Assembly (NCBI RefSeq): GCF_003626575.1
Contig: NZ_RBDY01000036.1
Coordinates: 1 to 64,000 of the forward strand
Origin: Streptomyces radicis
GTDB lineage: Bacteria; Actinomycetota; Actinomycetes; Streptomycetales; Streptomycetaceae
DNA length: 64,000 nucleotides
Direction of reading: 5' to 3'
In this document: one piece after another, positions 15,627 through 24,799 of the stretch
Layout of the letters: every line of letters begins with the position of its first letter
Position numbering within the stretch: the stretch's first letter is position 1
Translations under genes and position numbers: made by a program
The notes under the pieces: model-generated
What the model saw: the letters and a program-made list of their open reading frames with translations, nothing else
Database searches by the model: none
What the model was told of the DNA's origin: nothing

Positions 15627-16190
15627 ATGGGACACGGCGGAGACATCATCCATGAACTCACCACGGATCACCGGGAGGTGGCGGAGCTCTTCTCCGACAT
15701 CGAGTCGATGCCACCGGGGGAGCCACGCCGCAAGCGGCTGGCCGACCAGGTGACGATCGAGCTCGTGCGCCACTCCATCGCCGAGGAGCAGTACCTCTAC
15801 CCGGCGGTGCGGGCCCAGGTTCCCGAAGGGGACGCGATCGCCGACCGCGAGATCGGCGACCACGCGACGGCCGAGCGCATCATGAAGGAGCTGGAGGAGT
15901 ACTCCGCGTCCCACGCGAGGTTCGACCAGCTGGTCGCCCGGCTGATGATCGAGGTCAGGGAGCACATCCAGGACGAGGAGGACCACCTCTTCCCGATGCT
16001 GCGCGCGGCGTGCACGCCCGAGGCGCTGGCCGACCTGGGCGACAAGGCGCGCCGCGCCAAGCGGATGGCGCCCACCAGGCCGCACCCCTCGGCCCCCGAC
16101 ACCCCGCCGCTGAACAAGGTCCTGGCCCCGGGCATCGGCCTGGTGGACCGGGCGCGCGACATGATCAGCGGGCGCGGCAGGGGGAGTTGA
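15627..16190 (+). CDS. Hemerythrin/HHE-domain protein
   Basis: A 187-residue protein starting at ATG 15627 with AAGGAG at ideal spacing. The hemerythrin helical bundle covers residues 1-140. The likely di-iron ligands are in LTTDHREVAELF, VRHSIAEEQYLYP, IGDHATAERIMKE and VREHIQDEEDHLFP, giving the expected H...HxxxE...H...HxxxD/E spacing. The C-terminal tail from about 150 is basic and Pro-rich and looks disordered. In actinobacteria such proteins are linked to oxygen, nitric oxide or redox stress. A SigB-like promoter upstream fits that role. Confidence 0.88.
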   Translation: MGHGGDIIHELTTDHREVAELFSDIESMPPGEPRRKRLADQVTIELVRHSIAEEQYLYPAVRAQVPEGDAIADREIGDHATAERIMKELEEYSASHARFDQLVARLMIEVREHIQDEEDHLFPMLRAACTPEALADLGDKARRAKRMAPTRPHPSAPDTPPLNKVLAPGIGLVDRARDMISGRGRGS

Positions 16191-16203
16191 GCCGGTCGGG
16201 CCA

Positions 16204-16236
16204 CGGGTCCCGGGCGAACGCCGTGCCCGGGGCCCG
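16204..16236. terminator. Bidirectional hairpin between convergent genes
   Basis: CGGGTCCCGGGC pairs with GCCCGGGGCCCG (one G-T wobble) across a 9-base loop, between the stop codons of the hemerythrin gene and the convergent NUDIX gene. Confidence 0.6.
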
Positions 16237-16238
16237 GA

Positions 16239-16712
16239 TCAGCCGCCCACGCCGAGCGCCTTCGCGATGACCGCGTGGACCAACTGGTCGGCGGGCAGCC
16301 GGTTCTCCTTGAGGCGTTCCAGGTCGTCAGGGCCGAACCAGTCCCACGCCGGGTGCTTGGACCACTCGAGGACCGGCGCGTCCAGGTCGCCGTCCACCTC
16401 GACGACGTAGTCCGCCTCGTGCCGCAGGCCGCGCCCGTCGTCGCCCTCCCACGTGATCACGCCGAGGAAGCGCGTCACCGCGCGCACCCGCCAGCCGGTC
16501 TCCTCCTTGACCTCGCGCACCAGGGCGTCGAGCAGCGTCTCGCCCTCCTCCACATGCCCCCCGACCAGGTCCCAGCAGTCGGGGAACAGCCGCCGCGTGG
16601 CGCTGCGCCGCTGGGCGAACGCCTGGCCGCGGGAGTTGAGCACCACCGCGGCCACGGCCCAGGTGCGGCCGCCGCCGGGCTCGGGGAACGCCACCCCGGG
16701 CGCCACCGCCAC
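16239..16712 (-). CDS. NUDIX hydrolase, probably fused to a regulator remnant
   Basis: About 157 residues from GTG 16712. The NUDIX box is clear: [26 protein letters not shown] matches G-x5-E-x7-R-E-x-x-E-E-x-G. [22 protein letters not shown] precedes it and [15 protein letters not shown] closes the fold. It should hydrolyse a nucleoside diphosphate-linked substrate. The start is uncertain: no ribosome site precedes the GTG codons at 16712 or 16706. The frame runs open upstream into the tail of the damaged AfsR-like regulator, so the domain could be translated as a fusion or may have lost its own start. Confidence 0.72.
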   Translation of the reverse strand: MAVAPGVAFPEPGGGRTWAVAAVVLNSRGQAFAQRRSATRRLFPDCWDLVGGHVEEGETLLDALVREVKEETGWRVRAVTRFLGVITWEGDDGRGLRHEADYVVEVDGDLDAPVLEWSKHPAWDWFGPDDLERLKENRLPADQLVHAVIAKALGVGG

Positions 16713-17728
16713 GGTCGCCGCGTCGGGGGAGAGGCCCGCGCCCCGCTCCCGTTCCGCCGCGAACTCCTCGGGCGCCAGGGCGGCGCGCGCGGCGGCCTCC
16801 ACGCGGTCGACATCGGCGCGTCGTCCCGCACGCCCAGCACGGCCGCCACCGCGCCAGGCACCCCCGCCCCGGTGACGGCGGCCAGCTCGACGAGCCACAC
16901 GCCGTCGGGGAAGCGGCCGGTCTCGCGCGCCGCGGCGGCGAGCGCGAGCCGCGTCTTCCCGACCCCACCGGGCCCGGTCAGTGTCACCAGGCGGGCCGAG
17001 GCCAGCCGTTCTCCGGTCTCTGCCAGGTCCTCCTCGCGGCCGATCAGCTCGGTCACGGGGGCGGGCAGATTGGTGCGCGCGGGGGGCGCGAGCGCCGCCT
17101 CCTGCCGCCCCGCGCGGTAGAGGGCGCGCATGTGCGCGGCGACGAGCCGCTCCCGCAAGGGGTGACGCTTGATCAGCGCGGGCAGCTCCGCGGTCAGCGC
17201 GTCGTGTTCGCCCAGGGCGAGGCGGGCCTCGGCGCGCTCCTCCCACGCCGTCAGCCGCCGTTCGTCCAGCCGGGTCACCGCGGCCCGCGCGAACGCCTCG
17301 TCGGCGAAGTCGGCGAACGCCTCGCCCCGCCACAGGTCGAGCGCCTCCCCGAGCAGCGCCGCGCGCGTGCGCGGGTCCCCGCTCGCGGCGGCGCGCCCGA
17401 GCAGCGCCTCGAACGCGCGCGCGTCCACCGCGTCGGGCGCGGCGTCGAGCGTGTAACCGGCGGGGCCGAGCGTGACCAGCGCCCGCCCGCCCGGCTCCGC
17501 CTCGGCCAGCGCGCGGCGCAGCTGCGAGACCCGCGCCTGAAGCGTGCCGGTGGGATTGCGCGGGGGGCGCGCGCCCCACAGGTCCTCGATCAGCCGGTCC
17601 GCCGGGACGGGGCCGCCGTCCCGCGCGAGCAGACCGGCGAGCAACGCCCTGACCTCGGTGTCGGGAACGATGACCGGCGTCCCCTCATCCGTCCACACGG
17701 CCAGCGGACCGAGCACCCCGAAGCGCAT
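16713..17728 (-). pseudogene. AfsR/SARP-type regulator, internally deleted and frameshifted
   Basis: From ATG 17728 the frame encodes an OmpR-type DNA-binding domain ([12 protein letters not shown]...[14 protein letters not shown]), a bacterial transcriptional activator (BTAD) domain to about residue 215, and the start of an NB-ARC ATPase ([21 protein letters not shown] is the P-loop). The usual BTAD-ATPase linker is missing (AALA joins [10 protein letters not shown]). At about 16812-16825 the ATPase stops after VLGVRDDA. A different frame resumes with [24 protein letters not shown], the usual extreme C-terminus of such regulators. Hundreds of residues and the frame are lost, so it is not a full regulator. 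Confidence 0.7.
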
Positions 17729-17870
17729 GCGGCCAGGCTAACCGGGCGGCCCTGCCACAGCGGGCTCCGCAGCCGTTCCACAGCGGGCTCCGTAGCGGGC
17801 CCGAAGCGTTCCCGAAGCGGCGGGGCGCACGGTGGGGCCCACGCACACGGCGGAGGAGACCGGGACGGAC

Positions 17871-18450
17871 ATGAGCACGCGTGAGCCGGTGACCGTGATC
17901 GGACTTGACGCGATGGGCGCGAAGATGGCCGAGATCCTTGTCGACGCGGGTCACCCGACGACCGTGTGGAACCGAACGGCATCCAAGGCCGATCGGCTGG
18001 TGGAACGCGGTGCCACCCTCGCCGCGTCCCCGACCGAGGCGTTGCGCGCCTCGGGACTCGCGGTCGTCAGCCTCGTCGACCACGGCGCGATGCACGACGC
18101 CATCGGCGCGGCCGACCCGGCGGCGCCGAGGGACCCGGTGCTGGTCGCCCTCAGCTCCGACACCCCTGAACAACTGCGCGGCGCGGCCCGTTGGGCGGCC
18201 GGGCACGGCGTGCGGTTCGTGGCGGGCACCTACCCCGGCGACGGGCACCTACCCCGGCGAGGAGAACAGCCTCGCGATGCAGGTCGTCGGCGCCGAGCGC
18301 GTCGTCGAGACGACGCGCGAGGCGGGCGTCGCGACCGGCCTGTCCGCCGCGGTGCACCACCTCTTCGCCAAGGCCGAGGCCGAGGGCCACGCGGCGGAGA
18401 GCGTGGCCAGTGTGTTCGAGACCCTGCGCACCCCGGCCTACAGTAGGCCG
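17871..18450 (+). pseudogene. Imine-reductase-like oxidoreductase, deleted and frameshifted
   Basis: The first 117 or so residues form the NADPH-binding half (VTVIGLDAMGAKMAEILVDAGHPTTVWNRTASKADRL) up to VRFVAGTYPG. The frame then shifts. One base over, it continues as YPGEENSLAMQVVGAERVVETTREAGV, the family's C-terminal helix region. The catalytic middle of about 100 residues is absent. At the joint, CGGGCACCTACCCCGGCGA occurs twice in exact tandem (18223-18241 and 18242-18260). Nineteen bases is not a multiple of three, so the duplication causes the shift. It is related to the intact reductase at 296-1180. Confidence 0.78.
18223..18260. repeat. Exact 19-bp tandem duplication at a deletion scar
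   Basis: Two abutting identical copies of CGGGCACCTACCCCGGCGA. Removing one copy restores a single reading frame through the damaged reductase gene. Confidence 0.95.
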
Positions 18451-18717
18451 ATGGCCGCGGAGACGGACGGGGAGTGGGTGCTCGTGGTCGCCGCGCGCAA
18501 CGACCGGGGCGACAGCGGGCGGCGCGGGTGGGAGCGATGGCTGCGCGGGTGGGGGATCGACTGGGACCCCTTCCACCCCCACGAGGTGCGGATCGACATC
18601 GCGCGCGTGGCCCTGCCCGACGGCGGCGTTGGATGCGTCGTCAGCAGGTCCGTGCGCACCACGGCGCTGCGCCGCCTCGGCATCGCGCCAGGCCCCCCGC
18701 CCGACGCCTCCGCCTGA
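18451..18717 (+). CDS. Small hypothetical protein
   Basis: An 88-residue frame from ATG 18451, immediately after the reductase remnant and in the same frame as its shifted second half. The composition is protein-like: EWVLVVAARNDRGDSGRRGWERWLRGWGIDWDPFHPHEVRIDIARVAL, ending in a Pro-rich tail. No ribosome site is obvious and no family is recognised. It may be a genuine small gene that the deletion brought into frame with the remnant. Confidence 0.5.
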   Translation: MAAETDGEWVLVVAARNDRGDSGRRGWERWLRGWGIDWDPFHPHEVRIDIARVALPDGGVGCVVSRSVRTTALRRLGIAPGPPPDASA

Positions 18718-18750
18718 CGCCACCTCCGCCTGACGCTTCCGCCCGGCCCC

Positions 18751-19386
18751 CTAGCCCATGCCCAGCTTGGCCTTGCGCAGGCTCAGCACCGCGTCCTCGT
18801 CGCCCTCGATCGACACCTTGGCCGCCTCCTGGCGCCCCATCGCGAACAGCAGCAGCTCGCCGGGATCGCCCGTGACCGTCACCACAGGGGTGCCCTTGTG
18901 GGCCACCGCCGTCTGCCCGTTGGGCCGCCTGAGCACCAGGCCCACCGGGCTGCGGCGGCCCATGATCCGCGCCCCCGACTCCAGCCGCTTCCACAGCGCG
19001 TCCGAGAACACCGGGTCGAGATCGCGCGGCTCCCACTCGGGCCGCGCGCGCCGCACGTCCTCGCCGTGGACGAAGAACTCCACGGTGTTCGCCGCCTCGT
19101 CGATCTGCTTGAGCGAGAACGGCGAGACCCGGGGCGGGCCGAGCCTGATCAGCTGGACCAGCTCGTCGTAGGGCCGCGACGCGAACTCGCTTCGCGTGCG
19201 CTCCCCCCGGGCGGCGAGCGGCTTGATCACGATCCCGGCCGCCGCGTCGGGCCGCCGCTCCCGCACCACCACATGGGCCGCCAGATCACGCGCCGTCCAC
19301 CCCTCGCACAGGGTGGCGGCCTCCGGGCCCGCGGACTCCAGGAGATCGGCCAGCAGCAGACGTTCACGCTTCGCATGCGTCGACAT
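18751..19386 (-). CDS. TIGR03085-family metal-binding protein (mycothiol-type DinB fold)
   Basis: A 211-residue protein with the maleylpyruvate-isomerase-like N-terminus: [42 protein letters not shown], where CxGWTxxDLxAHVVxRE is the family hallmark with a metal-ligand His. [14 protein letters not shown] supplies further His/Glu. Members of this group use mycothiol or bind a metal; the exact reaction for TIGR03085 is not known. It is divergent from hisI, with 60 bases between the two ATG codons. Confidence 0.88.
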   Translation of the reverse strand: MSTHAKRERLLLADLLESAGPEAATLCEGWTARDLAAHVVVRERRPDAAAGIVIKPLAARGERTRSEFASRPYDELVQLIRLGPPRVSPFSLKQIDEAANTVEFFVHGEDVRRARPEWEPRDLDPVFSDALWKRLESGARIMGRRSPVGLVLRRPNGQTAVAHKGTPVVTVTGDPGELLLFAMGRQEAAKVSIEGDEDAVLSLRKAKLGMG

Positions 19387-19446
19387 GCGTCCAGCCTAGT
19401 CGTCCGCCCCGCGGAGCACCCCTCGAGCAGGAGGCAGAATGAACCC

Positions 19447-19827
19447 ATGTCCCCTACGTCACCTGGTACGTCACCGGGCCCGTCCCTCGATCCGGCCATC
19501 GCCGCGCGCCTGAAGCGCACCCCCGACGGGCTGGTCGCCGCCATCGCCCAGCAGTACGACACCGGTGAGGTGCTCATGCTCGGCTGGATGGACGACGAGG
19601 CCCTGCGCCGCACGCTGACCACGGGCCGCTGCACCTACTGGAGCCGCAGCCGCCGCGAGTACTGGGTCAAGGGCGACACCTCGGGGCACGCGCAGCACGT
19701 GAAGTCGGTCGCGCTCGACTGCGACGGCGACACCGTGCTCGTCCAGGTCGACCAGGTCGGCGGGGCCTGCCACACCGGCGACCGGACGTGCTTCGACGCG
19801 GGACGCCTGCCGTTCCCGACGCACTAG
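19447..19827 (+). CDS. hisI: Phosphoribosyl-AMP cyclohydrolase
   Basis: A 126-residue HisI, normal for the monofunctional actinobacterial enzyme, which opens the purine ring of PR-AMP in histidine synthesis. Motifs: [43 protein letters not shown], the metal-binding [12 protein letters not shown], and the zinc cysteines of [11 protein letters not shown]. It lies 11 bases upstream of trpE on the same strand, so the two are very likely cotranscribed, coupling a histidine step with tryptophan synthesis. Confidence 0.96.
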   Translation: MSPTSPGTSPGPSLDPAIAARLKRTPDGLVAAIAQQYDTGEVLMLGWMDDEALRRTLTTGRCTYWSRSRREYWVKGDTSGHAQHVKSVALDCDGDTVLVQVDQVGGACHTGDRTCFDAGRLPFPTH

Positions 19828-19838
19828 GCTCACGCGCC

Positions 19839-21362
19839 ATGACGACGCCAGACCTCGAGCGCTTCCGGACGCTCGCCAAGGAGCGCCGGGTGATCCCGGT
19901 CACCCGTCGCCTCCTCGCCGACGGCGACACCCCCATCGCCCTGTACCGGAAGCTGGCCGCCGAGCGCCCCGGCACGTTCCTGCTCGAGTCCGCGGAGAAC
20001 GGGCGGACGTGGTCGCGTTACTCGTTCATAGGCGTCCGCAGCGTCGCCACCCTGACCGTGCGCGACGGGCGCACGCACTGGCTCGGCACCCCGCCGGTCT
20101 CCGTCCCCACGGACGGCGACCCGCTGCGGGCCCTGCGCGAGACCATCGAGATCCTGCACACCCCGCACGACCCCGAACTACCGCCGTTCACCGGGGGGAT
20201 GGTCGGCTACCTCGGCTACGACATCGTCCGCCGCCTCGAGTCCATCGGCGACAGCACCCGCGACGACCTGGCGCTCCCCGAGCTGACCATGCTGCTCGCC
20301 TCGGACCTCGCCGTGGTCGACCACCGCGACGGCACGGTGCTCCTGATCGCCAACGCCTGGGGGCACCTCCCGCTCGCGGGGGAGAATCACCATGACCCCG
20401 ACACCGGCGTCGACGAGGCGTACCTGGACGCCGTGGGCAGGCTCGACGCCATGACCGCCGACCTCGCCCGCCCCGCGGGGGCCGAGGCCGTCGCCCTGCC
20501 GCCGTCCGAGCTGCCCCCGCACACCGCCCGCTGGGGCGGCGATGACTACCGGCGCGCGGTGGAGACCGTCAAGGAGTACATCAGGGCGGGCGACGCGTTC
20601 CAGGTGGTGCCCTCGCAACGGTTCGAGACCCCGTGCGCCGCGAGCGCCCTCGACGTCTACCGCGTGCTCAGGGCGACCAACCCCAGCCCTTATATGTACC
20701 TCTTCAGGTTCGACGGCTTCGACATCGTCGGATCGAGCCCCGAGGCGCTGGTCAAGGTCGAGGACGGCCGCGCCCTCCTCCACCCCATCGCGGGCACCCG
20801 AAGGCGCGGCGTCACCCCGCAGGAGGACGCGGCCCTCGGCGAGGAGCTGCTCGCCGACCCCAAGGAGCGCGCCGAGCACCTGATGCTCGTCGACCTCGGG
20901 CGCAACGACCTCGGCCGCGTGTGCCGCCCCGGCACCGTCGAGGTCGTCGACTTCATGTCGGTCGAGCGCTACAGCCACGTCATGCACATCGTCTCCACCG
21001 TCACCGGGCGGCTGGCGGACGACCGCACCGCCTTCGACGCCCTCATGGCCTGCTTCCCCGCAGGAACGCTCTCGGGCGCGCCCAAGCCGAGGGCGTTGCA
21101 GATCATCGAGGAGCTCGAGCCCACGCGCCGCGGCGTCTACGGCGGCTGCGTCGGCTACCTCGACTTCGCGGGCAACGCCGACACCGCCATCGCCATCCGA
21201 ACGGCCCTCCTGCGCGAGGGAGTCGCCTACGTCCAGGCGGGCGCCGGGGTCGTGGCCGACTCCGACCCCGTCGCCGAGGACACGGAGTGCGCGAACAAGG
21301 CGGCGGCCGTTCTGAGGGCGGTGGCCACAGCCGGGAAGTTGCGAGGTAGCGTGGAAGCGTGA
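19839..21362 (+). CDS. trpE: Anthranilate synthase component I
   Basis: A 507-residue TrpE that converts chorismate to anthranilate with the TrpG glutaminase (not in this window). The N-terminal domain holds the tryptophan-feedback site ([19 protein letters not shown]). The chorismate-binding domain spans about 235-500, with [33 protein letters not shown] and [19 protein letters not shown]. The start is 11 bases after hisI. Its 3' end overlaps the next gene by four bases (GTGA). Confidence 0.97.
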   Translation: MTTPDLERFRTLAKERRVIPVTRRLLADGDTPIALYRKLAAERPGTFLLESAENGRTWSRYSFIGVRSVATLTVRDGRTHWLGTPPVSVPTDGDPLRALRETIEILHTPHDPELPPFTGGMVGYLGYDIVRRLESIGDSTRDDLALPELTMLLASDLAVVDHRDGTVLLIANAWGHLPLAGENHHDPDTGVDEAYLDAVGRLDAMTADLARPAGAEAVALPPSELPPHTARWGGDDYRRAVETVKEYIRAGDAFQVVPSQRFETPCAASALDVYRVLRATNPSPYMYLFRFDGFDIVGSSPEALVKVEDGRALLHPIAGTRRRGVTPQEDAALGEELLADPKERAEHLMLVDLGRNDLGRVCRPGTVEVVDFMSVERYSHVMHIVSTVTGRLADDRTAFDALMACFPAGTLSGAPKPRALQIIEELEPTRRGVYGGCVGYLDFAGNADTAIAIRTALLREGVAYVQAGAGVVADSDPVAEDTECANKAAAVLRAVATAGKLRGSVEA

Positions 21363-21982
21363 CCCGGAACCCCCCAAGCAGCGCCGCGGGCGCGCGCGCC
21401 TCGCGCCGCGCGCTGGGTGTCGCGCTGCTCAGCGGCGCCGCAGGGGCGGCGATCGTGCTGATCTCCGCCGGGCAGACCTGGGGCGAGGGCGAGACGGCCG
21501 CCACCGACGCGTCGCTGCCGGTCACGGCGAGCGGCAGCGCGGTCTCCGGCGTGCCGAGCGCGCTGGCCCTGGTCGGACTCGCCGCGCTCGTCGCGGTGTT
21601 CGCCGTCCGCAGAACGGGGCGGACCGTCGTCGCCTCGGTCCTCGCCCTGTCGGGGGCGGGCGCGATCGGGACCGCCGTGCTGGGCGCGGGCGACACCGAC
21701 GCCCTGGAGACCAGCGCCGCCGAGGCCATGGGCCTGACCGAGGCCGCGGTGACGAGCGTGAGCCACACGGGCTGGCCGTGGTTCTCCGCGCTCGGCGGGC
21801 TGCTGCTGCTGTGCGCGGGGCTCCTGGCGTTGAGCTACGGGCGCCAGTGGCCCGCGATGTCGGGCCGCTACGAGCGCGCTGGCCGCCGCGAGCGCGGGGA
21901 GCAGGGCCGCTCGGCCGCCCTCGGCGACGACCGCCCCGAGGACATCTGGCGCGCGCTCGACCGGGGCGAGGACCCCACGTAG
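21359..21982 (+). CDS. Trp-region membrane protein, TIGR02234 family
   Basis: A 207-residue membrane protein whose GTG overlaps the trpE stop, implying translational coupling. Four hydrophobic segments ([77 protein letters not shown]) flank an extracytoplasmic loop. The tail is charged. This layout and its place after trpE identify the actinobacterial Trp-operon-associated family TIGR02234, whose function is unknown. Confidence 0.9.
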   Translation: MTRNPPSSAAGARASRRALGVALLSGAAGAAIVLISAGQTWGEGETAATDASLPVTASGSAVSGVPSALALVGLAALVAVFAVRRTGRTVVASVLALSGAGAIGTAVLGAGDTDALETSAAEAMGLTEAAVTSVSHTGWPWFSALGGLLLLCAGLLALSYGRQWPAMSGRYERAGRRERGEQGRSAALGDDRPEDIWRALDRGEDPT

Positions 21983-22080
21983 GACCGTCCCCGCTGCCTG
22001 CGACAATGGCCACAAGCCACTCCGGCCCCCAGGACGGTCCCTCGACCGGGCGGCCGTCGATCACCGAGGAGCACTGAAAC

Positions 22081-22365
22081 ATGGCGCGCGAGAACCACCA
22101 CGGGAACACCCCGGCCGCCTGGACCGCTGTCATCATCATCATCGTCGGGTTCTGCGTCGGTAGCGCCTACACCGTGATGGCCCAGCCGTGGGGGGTGGCC
22201 GCCGGTGGCGCGGTCGTCGCGCTCGGCGCGGTGGTCGGCCTGGTGATGCGCTCCATGGGCCTCGGCCAGCCGGTCTCCTCCACGGCGGCGGTCGGCAAGG
22301 CGCCGACGGCCGCGGTCCCCGGCCAGTCGACGGGCGATGACCGCGAGGCGAGCGTCACCGGCTGA
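22081..22365 (+). CDS. HGxxPAAW-motif membrane protein
   Basis: A 94-residue protein with HGNTPAAW near the N-terminus, the motif that names this actinobacterial family. Two hydrophobic segments follow (VIIIIVGFCVGSAYTVMA and GVAAGGAVVALGAVVGLVM), then a polar tail. The family is regularly found next to TIGR02234 and trp genes. No biochemical role is known. Confidence 0.9.
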   Translation: MARENHHGNTPAAWTAVIIIIVGFCVGSAYTVMAQPWGVAAGGAVVALGAVVGLVMRSMGLGQPVSSTAAVGKAPTAAVPGQSTGDDREASVTG

Positions 22366-22415
22366 ACGCGGCGCGTTCCTTTGCGCGGGCGCGGCGCGCC
22401 GCCGATGCTGAACGG

Positions 22416-22796
22416 GTGCTCGCCGCCCCCCTCGCCGCGCTGGGCGCGGCGGCCGCCGCGTTCGCCGCGGTGGCCACGGTCGACCCCAACGTCCCCGGCC
22501 ACTACCCCCCTTGCCCGGTCCTCTCGCTCACCGGTCTCCACTGCCCCGCCTGCGGCGGCCTGCGCAGCGCCCACGCGCTGGCCCACGGCGACATCCTGAC
22601 GGCGCTCGGCGCGAACGCCCTGGCGTTGACCGCGTTCGTGACCTTCGCGACGACCCTGGCCCTGTGGCTCACCCATCGCACATTCCCCTTCACCCCCACC
22701 CCCCGCCACGCCTGGACGGCGGCAGCGGTGACGGCCGCGTTCACGATCACGAGAAACACTCCGTGGGGCACACCGCTGATCGCTGCGGTCCCCTGA
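22416..22796 (+). CDS. DUF2752 membrane protein
   Basis: A 126-residue protein from GTG 22416. PCPVLSLTGLHCPACGGLRSAHALAHGD is the DUF2752 signature, with a Cys-x-x-Cys-Gly-Gly that could bind metal. Hydrophobic helices lie on either side (LAALGAAAAAFAAVATV and LALTAFVTFATTLALWL). It is the last gene before the 1.2-kb repeat region. Function is unknown; in Streptomyces it commonly sits in this neighbourhood. Confidence 0.86.
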   Translation: MLAAPLAALGAAAAAFAAVATVDPNVPGHYPPCPVLSLTGLHCPACGGLRSAHALAHGDILTALGANALALTAFVTFATTLALWLTHRTFPFTPTPRHAWTAAAVTAAFTITRNTPWGTPLIAAVP

Positions 22797-23890
22797 GAGT
22801 CCGCCTGCGGCGCGCTGGGCCGCGTGGGGTGGTTGTTGTGGGGGTTCGCCTGCGGCGGGCTGTTGCGCTCGGCGCGCTCCGCAGGGCGGGTGGTGGCTGT
22901 GGTTCGCCTGCGGCGGGCTTGGCGGTCGTATGCGTTGTGCGGTGTACGGGGTGACTGCTGTTCGCCTGCGGCGAGCCGGGAGCTTGAGGTCTTGCCTGCG
23001 GCGGGTGGTGCGCCGTGCACAAGGCCGCGCACGCGGGGTGGCTGGGGGAGTGATCGAGGTGTACCTGCGGTGGGCTGGGATGCCGTGTGCGGGGTGGCCG
23101 CTGTGGAAGTTCGCCTGCGGGCTGCTGCGTTTCGTGGGCTACGCCGGGCTGGGTGTTGTCACGCGGGTGGTTGCTGTGAGGGGGCGCTTGTGGTGAGCCG
23201 TCTTGTGCGGCGACTTGAGGAGGCTCCCTGGTGCCGCCGGAGGTGTGTTGGTTGCCTGCGGGGCGGGTCCGGTGAGCGCGCTCGCCCTGCCGCAACCACG
23301 CCGAGCAGCGCGCAACGTGGCGGCCCTCCGCAGGCGTACCCCCATACGGTGGCCATCCCCGGACGGTGCAGCTCGCACCGCGTGGTGGTTCGCCATGGCC
23401 GGGTTCCTGGACGGCAGTCCTCGGTGCGGTGGAACCGGCCCTCCGCTCCGGGCCTCTCGGCGTAGCTGGCACAGTGCAGTGGCTCGCCGCAGCAGAAATA
23501 TTCCAAGCCCCCGGCCCGCCGCAGCCATCCTGTCCACCGCACAACGCGTACGGCCGCCCAGTCCGCCGCAGGCGACCTTGCGGTACCCCCCCACCTCGCG
23601 CGGAGCAGAACACGCATACGCTCAGCCCGCCGCAGGTGGGATTCACAGCGGTCACCCGGCGCGCGGCACGTCGCGCACGGCGCCCAGTCCGCCGTGGGCA
23701 GGACCTCAAGCTCCCGGTCCGCCGCAGGCGAAGGGCGGCTACCGGGCGCGCGGCACGACGCGTTCGGCGGCCAAGCCCGCCGCAGGCGATCAGCAGCGAC
23801 CCACACGCCGCACCTCGCGCACGGCGGCCAAGCCCGCCGCAGGCGAACCCGCAGGCGAGCCCGTGACCACCCCCGCGCGGGTCAGCGCGC
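22797..23890. repeat. Interspersed repeat cluster in two opposed orientations
   Basis: About 1.1 kb without a credible gene. The core GCCTGCGGCG(G/A)(G/A)C recurs on the plus strand near 22804, 22848, 22905, 22963, 22993, 23112 and, degenerate, 23064 and 23255. After about 23275 it recurs as its reverse complement near 23481, 23515, 23562, 23625, 23688, 23718, 23776, 23832 and 23889. Longer matches link the halves: GGGAGCTTGAGGTC at about 22979 is matched by GACCTCAAGCTCCC at about 23702. GCGTTGTGCGGTG near 22932 has a counterpart near 23540. The array could fold into a large imperfect cruciform or RNA structure between the upstream trpE-linked genes and trpC. Confidence 0.85.
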
Positions 23891-23987
23891 CGCAGGCGCT
23901 GCGCGGGGGATGCGGATGCGAACGCTCCGGGTCCTGGCGGATACCATCGAGGTGTTCGTATCTCCCCGGAGGGAAGGGGCCGGTCGC

Positions 23988-24794
23988 GTGAGTGTGCTGG
24001 ACGAGATCGTCGAGGGCGTCCGTGCGGACCTCGCCGAGCGGCAGGCGCGGGTGAGCCTCGACGACCTCAAGGCCGCCGCCGCGAAGGCCCCCGCGGCCAA
24101 GGACGGCGTCGCCGCCCTCAAGGGCGAAGGCGTCGCCGTCATCTGTGAGGTCAAGCGCTCGAGCCCCTCCAAGGGCGCGCTTGCCGCGATCGCCGACCCG
24201 GCCGCGTTGGCCGGGGACTACGAGGCCGGTGGCGCGGCCGCGATCTCCGTCCTGACGGAGGAGCGCCGTTTCGGTGGCTCGCTCGACGACCTCAAGGCCG
24301 TGCGCGCCCGGGTCGACGTGCCCGTGCTGCGCAAGGACTTCATCGTCACCGCCTACCAACTGTGGGAGGCCAGGGCGCACGGCGCCGACCTCGTGCTGCT
24401 CATCGTCGCCGCGCTCGGGCAGGACGCGCTGGTGTCGCTCGTCGAGCGCGCCGAGTCCATCGGGCTCACCCCGCTCGTCGAGGTGCACGACGAGGAGGAG
24501 GTCCAGCGCGCGCTCGACGCGGGCGCCAAGATCATCGGGGTGAACGCGCGGAACCTCAAGACGCTCGACGTCGACCGGCAGACGTTCGCCAGGGTCGCGC
24601 CCGAGATCCCCGCCCACGTCGTCAAGATCGCCGAGTCCGGCGTCCGCGGCCCGCACGACCTGATCGCCTACGCGAACGAGGGCGCCGACGCCGTGCTCGT
24701 CGGGGAGTCCCTGGTCACGGGCAAGGACCCGCGTTCCGCCGTGTCCGACCTCGTGGCCGCCGGGGCCCACCCGGCGCTGCGGCAGGGGCGCTGA
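23988..24794 (+). CDS. trpC: Indole-3-glycerol phosphate synthase
   Basis: A 268-residue TIM-barrel protein from GTG 23988, preceded by GGAGGGAAGGGG. Catalytic motifs: [11 protein letters not shown] (Lys and Ser), [30 protein letters not shown] (Lys), [31 protein letters not shown] (Glu, Asn, Arg), and [12 protein letters not shown] near the end. It converts CdRP to indole-3-glycerol phosphate. It heads the trpCMBA run and must have a promoter in or just after the repeat region. Confidence 0.97.
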   Translation: MSVLDEIVEGVRADLAERQARVSLDDLKAAAAKAPAAKDGVAALKGEGVAVICEVKRSSPSKGALAAIADPAALAGDYEAGGAAAISVLTEERRFGGSLDDLKAVRARVDVPVLRKDFIVTAYQLWEARAHGADLVLLIVAALGQDALVSLVERAESIGLTPLVEVHDEEEVQRALDAGAKIIGVNARNLKTLDVDRQTFARVAPEIPAHVVKIAESGVRGPHDLIAYANEGADAVLVGESLVTGKDPRSAVSDLVAAGAHPALRQGR

Positions 24795-24799
24795 CCGGA

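Noticed and set aside
22797-23890. Possible CRISPR array
   Set aside because: The units are irregular in length and sequence, change orientation halfway, have no constant spacer length, and no cas genes are nearby.
22824-23991. Several open frames in the trp-region repeats, on both strands
   Set aside because: They translate the repeat itself (recurring LRRA, YALCG and PSPPQA strings), differ in frame from unit to unit, and have no ribosome sites.
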